NCBI RefSeq assembly: GCF_008831285.2
Contig: NC_045141.1
Location: forward strand, 16,478,106 to 16,542,105
DNA from: Nymphaea colorata
Lineage: Eukaryota; Streptophyta; Magnoliopsida; Nymphaeales; Nymphaeaceae
Length of the DNA stretch: 64,000 bases
Direction of reading: 5' to 3'
Below, piece after piece: positions 59,025 to 64,000 of the stretch (position 1 is the stretch's first letter; every line of letters begins with the position of its first letter). Below the pieces are notes generated by a model, which was given only the letters and a program-made list of their open reading frames with translations, was not told the DNA's origin and ran no database searches. The position numbers and the translations under genes are program-made.

Positions 59025-62000
59025 CTGCAACGAACATCCAATTTGTGGAACTGAATTATTACCAATTACAATATGTTAAGACTTAAGTACACAAGCACAA
59101 AAAAGGTTCATGGAAAAAATGATGATTCATATGTCAAACCAGAAAACTGCTTGCATATCCATCAGGTCCCCGCATTGGTTTATAACCATCAAAACCTTCT
59201 CAACTGATCTCAAGCATGTATGCTGCAAATCTGTGATACCCGTGCATTGACTAACCAAATAAAAATGTTGGATACACTATGGTCAGTGAGAGAAATTTCC
59301 GAATAATCACAAGATGTAAGTATGAGTTCAGGAAAAGAAAACAAGAGCAATTTTAGATTGCTTATTTAATGCACATTACTAGCCATCCCACTGATTTTCT
59401 TTTATCTCTTGCTTGTGAATGTGAAAGGCAAGACTATCAAATGCAAATTTTGAACATTTTGATATAGTTGCTACTAAGGAAGCCTTGTAATATGAGATAG
59501 GAGCAATCAAGGATTCAAGAGTCAAAAGGGTCCTCCAGCAGTTGAGACTAACCCGGTAACCCCTTGTTAAATGACAGCCCTAGGAAAATTCTTTTCTAGA
59601 AACTGATTGATCCCTTTTTTAGTGGCAGCCCCAGAAAAACTCATTTTCTAGAAAATCGGTCTCCTTGAAAGTAAAACTTTTGTCTAGAAACTGTGTACTC
59701 AACAAAGTGAAAATACATTCTGAGCCTGAATAGTATTTGGATTTTGGAGAGCAACTAATACCCCACATATCTCCTGGTTTCTTAAAAATGTTATCCGGAT
59801 AATAATGTGCCCAGTCTGCAAAATTTCATTAGATATTCACAAATAACATATACTATTCCTTAAAATTATATTCCTTTAAGTTCCAAAAAGAACTTCCAAG
59901 CCAAATTTTAGAACCTTCATGTAAGCAGATCTAACGTTACTTTGTGAAGCAGACATGAATACAGCTATGGCTATTTGAATGCTCAAAAGTACAATTTCCC
60001 AAATTACAGCATATACACTTAAAACAGAAGGACACTTACTACAAGCATGTATCCTATCCACCTGATTGTCGTTACAAAACAGGTGAGCATGAGAATTTTG
60101 AAAAGTCTTTGCAACCAATCCACCTCTGGTTGACAAAGTTGTGAATGTCCTCTAGAAGATTTTTACTATTTAAAGCCTCAAGACGAATCAAACGTTCACA
60201 TTCTAAGAAACCAAAAGCATTGATGGATCACAAAGACGTACGACATTAGTTGAAAATTAGTACAAAAACATCACAAGGAGTAAAAATATCGACCGTGGTC
60301 TATGAGACACTACCAGATATCCGAGGCGTACATTCGAACGAAGGAAATTTTTTATGGTTTATGAAGTCTATTAAACAATGGAACCGCAGTTGGGACAACC
60401 CCGCCAAACCCACCCCATCCCCCCACCAAACACCCCGGCAAAAAAAAAAAAAAAAAAAAAAAAAAAGAAATAAGCCACACACACACACACAATATCTGTG
60501 TTTCCATCACTCTTTTCCTACTTTTTCCATGAATCATATATTCGAGATTGCAAACCTCGATAAGTAGATTTTCCGCCATTTTCCGAAGGCATAATTTCTC
60601 CTAAGTTTCTAGAGGAAGGCCTTGATTGGCATCGTAACGCCTTCAATTGCCCCTGAGATCTATTTGTGCAAAACGAAAGCGATGCATAAGAACCCCAAGA
60701 ACCAACATTCTAGCGTGATCTTTCAGAAGGTGTGCCCAACAGAAAAAAACTCGTAAAATAATCACAAAAAGTGGGATATCACAATAGCCGAAAACAAGAG
60801 GCAAAGAGGGTGCCAAAAGGGGGCGTATGGCCGGAGGAACGGCCAGACTAATAGGTCGCCTCGTCGGAAGTCTCGATCGCACTGTCGGAGATTGACGAGA
60901 GCGAGAGAAATAGATTGACAAGAGGGAGACTAAGAGGGCATGGTTCACAACAGCTTTTCCGAAAGCCCCGCCTACAAAACCGACCTTTTAGAAGAGCGCT
61001 CAGATTTGCTGTCCCCGACGGCCACCCACGTCGTCTAAATCCTTCGTCTGTCACCCCGCACCAAAAATTACACCTCCAAAAAATGATTTCTTTGCCAGCA
61101 GAAGAGCGCTTTCAAGAAGGCTTTACTTGGCGATTCAATCAAAATTATCATGAACGATTTATAATTTATTTCAAAAATCTTATAACACTGAATGAAGTAA
61201 ACCTTATTGCGTTTGAGTAAGAAAATGGCCTATTAGGAAACGTTTAAACTTTTTGTAGATGTGGAAAATTTTAGGGTAGAATTAGCTTTTGGTGACACTA
61301 TTTCTTTGAAAGTTTCGAACTTGTTTTGACTTGGTGCAAGCGAAGATTCCTAAAATTGGTTGGAATTTTGCCTTGGGAACACTTTCAAAACTTCACACAC
61401 ATCCTTGGAAAGTGCAGTGGTAAAAGGAGAGTTTTGCAGAGATGTTGAAGTGAAGAAACTTCACTTAATAAGCGGCTTTTTAGAACTTCACTTAGAAGGT
61501 AACCACACATATGGGCAATCATACATTCATCTATGCATTATTGTAAGCGAAAATGTATATTAGGAAAACGAGTTTCCATAATTTGGAAATGTACTCACGT
61601 CATTCCATTAGCTGCTTGCAATTTGCATAATTTACTTAGAAAGCGTTCGATAAGAACATCATGTTCTTCAAACACGTTCTTACAATATATGATCTAAAAA
61701 TACCAGGTTTTTGTTACAAGATACATAATGGTTCTTGAAACAAACATATAGTGTTTTTGAAATGTGTGTTACCAAGAATACAATGTTCTTGCAAACACCC
61801 TTGAAGTATCCACATTTTGTTAAAAAATTCTAACTTGTCAAAGCTTAGTTCAACGCACAAGTAAAAAGCAATGATAGATGTGCCAATGTAAATGTCCATT
61901 GCTTAAAATTTTAAAATTAGATACGGATATAGCTAAAATTAGAAAAATCTTTCTATATAGAATCTAAAACTTGGAAATATAGCAAACCTAATGGACCATC

Positions 62001-63326
62001 CCCCCGCACCCAAGGTCTAGGCATGTTTAGGCTTGTGCAAGCGTCCAACGCCCATGGAGGTTGAACAGCGACTGCACACTAAATGCCTTGGCCTGCACCA
62101 TGATGAAAACCCTCTGTGTGCAAGCCCAGGACAAGAACTGAAACTGTGTTGCAGCAAATCACTCATCACATGCATGAATGACATCAGGCAAATCCCCAGG
62201 TGTAGTATTAGCAGGGGTATCAGCAATTTCGTTGCATGCTAAAGACATGCATGAGTGAGCGTGTGCAGACATACACACGTTCATAGAATTTCCTGTATTC
62301 ATCAAAACAATCATTTGCTTTGCACCGCAGGAGTTTCCTTTAACACCTAAAGTATAACCTCTGTCACATTATCTCAAGTAAATCACATAATGCAAAGTTT
62401 CTGGCAACATTTAGATGTCAAGAAGACTGGGTTTGGAACTTTGGATGACGGCTTTGGGGGTAATGTATGCCAACAAAACTTAAATCAAAGAGATCAGAAT
62501 CTCTCTCTTTCTCTAGGAGAGAGAATCAGCAACAAGCACATCCTGCAGATTGACAATCGGTTGCATAGTGAAGATGCAAGTCTAAATAGCTGCAGAAGAT
62601 CACAAACATTAGTATCCTGAGGAAAAGAAAGGAAAAGAACCCAAAACTTACCATACGCCCACAACTTTAGATACACATGAATGACAACTGAAAGCACAAA
62701 CAATAGAACTATTGGTAAGCTTGTTCAGCATGGAAAGACTTTTGGGATGGCAAGAAAATAGTTGAAATCGTATGAAAGAAATTGTGGTTCCACCAAAACG
62801 ACCAGAAAGAATGACGCAAAGAAAGAAATATTGAATTAGAACAGAAAAAGTGAAGCATTTGCTCATTTTCAATAATTATTAACCGAGGAAAGAGAATAAA
62901 TTCATACCTCAACAAGCACTCATTAAGAAGTCCACCCGTACATGCAACAGAAAGAGAGAATTTTTCCATATCTAGAACAAGAAAAGTACATGCTAGACGT
63001 GTAATAGCCTACTAGAATAAAAGCCAAGCATCAAATCTCTTCAAATGGGACAGCAGAGGGCAGAATTTGAGGGAGGGCAACAAGTTGGGCAGATCATAGG
63101 CTCAGGATAGCCCATCCAGCTGAGCTGAAATTGGCCATGAATCAGCCCCAAACTCAGGATACCTTTAGGGTCACCAAAAGCCAATTCTTCCGAGGCATGG
63201 TGTATAGTGTTTTTTTTTTTTATAGAGGAGGCATGCTTCCTTTCTTGCTTCCCCATTTGGAAGAACCTTGCCTCCACCCATGCTCTCCTATGGGAGTTCA
63301 CTTTCTTGCCTAACAAGCAAGTTCAA

Positions 63327-63402
63327 AAACATATACTATTCCTTAAAATTATATTCCTTTAAGTTCAAAAACATATACTATTCCTTAAAATTATATTCCT
63401 AA
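63327..63402 (+). repeat. Tandem doublet, also present at 59847-59885
   Basis: ACATATACTATTCCTTAAAA followed by TTATATTCCT occurs at 63329 and 63369 in tandem, and once more, with the same flanking TTTAAGTTC, at about 59848. The long-range identity suggests a recent copy event. Confidence 0.8.
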
Positions 63403-63627
63403 TTAACTTCCGGTCTGCTTCTTAATCCATTCCTAATTTAATGCACGATTTTCTTCCAATTCATTCCTTGCTTCCCACTTTTTAAGATTTTAAGGTATCC
63501 ATTTCCCAAATTGGAAACATAAAAATGCACTTATGTATTTTATACAGTCAACGCTTGCTAGAAAACAGATAAGTCAATGTGATTTCCATTCAGAACTTTA
63601 GCTTTCATGAGGCTTAATGTAATCTCA

Positions 63628-63903
63628 TCAATTGCAAAGCACAAATGAGGTCAAAATTTTTATCCACCAATGAGCCAAATCAGGAGAAGTAAACACAGAA
63701 CCATGAACTCTACCAAAATAAGCTTTTGAATCAGGCAACATTAGACAACACTTGAAACCAGGTCTTGTAGTAACCTGATGTTGAAACTCTAGAAGCCTAG
63801 AATACTGTGTAATTATTGCAAATAGTAACTTCTGAATTTCTGGAGTCCCATGATTCAATTGAATGCAAACCTTTGGAAGGATGACATTTCTAGATGATCT
63901 CAA
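63628..63903 (-). CDS. Unrecognised 91-codon frame near right edge
   Basis: Open minus-strand frame without an ATG start (it opens after a TAG, first usable codon TTG). The text includes LPKVCIQLNHGTPEIQKLL, TTRPGFKCCLMLPDSKAYF and SPDLAHWW, which looks protein-like with ordinary composition. It could be an internal exon of a minus-strand gene beginning beyond the window, or a decayed element. No family is recognised. Confidence 0.25.
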   Translation of the reverse strand: MRSSRNVILPKVCIQLNHGTPEIQKLLFAIITQYSRLLEFQHQVTTRPGFKCCLMLPDSKAYFGRVHGSVFTSPDLAHWWIKILTSFVLCN

Positions 63904-64000
63904 ATTCTATTTTCATTTCAACTTTTTACCTCATCAAGTTAACAAATCCCAGAATTCCAAGGGGGTGCTTGATGGCCCAGAAAAGGTTGGACATTTTCCA

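Larger units (their letters stand above)
59025..64000. other. SPT2 upstream region and unassigned right end
   Basis: The stretch 59025-60950 probably contains the first SPT2 intron, a candidate first coding exon (60556-60592) and a pyrimidine-rich 5' UTR (CTCTCGCTCTCG on the minus strand near 60895). A poly-A of 27 bases is at 60440-60466 and an AC tract at 60476-60491. From 61 kb on I recognise no gene. A 38-base sequence recurs at 59847-59885 and twice at 63327-63402. Confidence 0.45.

Noticed and set aside
58799-59086. Ser/Tyr-rich plus-strand frames
   Set aside because: Antisense of the acidic SPT2 N-terminal exon.
21062-63402. CRISPR-like arrays among the many short tandem repeats
   Set aside because: The repeats are doublets or microsatellites without regular unique spacers, and this is plant nuclear DNA.

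Overview
This is nuclear DNA from a flowering plant. It is AT-rich, with GT-AG introns, long simple-sequence tracts, retroelement debris and typical plant gene families. I cannot fix the species from sequence alone.

Layout. At the left edge (1-245, minus) is the 5' part of a chloroplast-targeted protein that looks like cytochrome b6-f subunit PetM. From about 5.1 to 47.7 kb lies a tandem array of eight REM/VRN1-like B3-domain genes: two on plus (5088-7189, 8539-11289), two on minus (15991-18662, 22073-29309) and four on plus (32377-35200, 36929-38868, 40932-42972, 46584-47676). A single-exon pentatricopeptide-repeat gene (13523-15106, minus) interrupts the array. From 54.2 to about 59.0 kb (minus), possibly reaching 60.6 kb, is a multi-exon SPT2-type histone-chaperone gene. 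The last 3 kb holds no gene I recognise.

The B3 genes share one architecture. A short first exon encodes a Cys-containing leader plus the first strand of B3 domain 1 (motif FFKvLigdF) and ends in phase 0. The next exon carries the rest of B3 domain 1 and ends in a D-x-S-x-C-E motif. A linker with a (S)F(K)..(R/K)P.F motif follows, then a last exon with B3 domain 2 (motif GDVCVFEL). Five copies read through intact (234-343 aa). One has a single-base frame break in a T run. Two are clear pseudogenes. The array looks like an actively duplicating and decaying transcription-factor cluster.

Mobile and repetitive DNA is concentrated on the right. There is a TRIM-like miniature LTR retrotransposon (50.86-51.80 kb). 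Next to it is a roughly 1.5 kb near-palindrome (52.50-54.05 kb) whose two arms each carry a captured, intron-containing fragment of what looks like a BOI-type RING E3 ligase gene. Inverted duplications of B3 exon 1 (37 kb) and of B3 3' flanking DNA (39-40 kb) occur among the pseudogenes. Three apparently conserved reading frames break at homopolymers (5.6, 55.87 and 57.12 kb), so assembly error must be considered alongside real decay.
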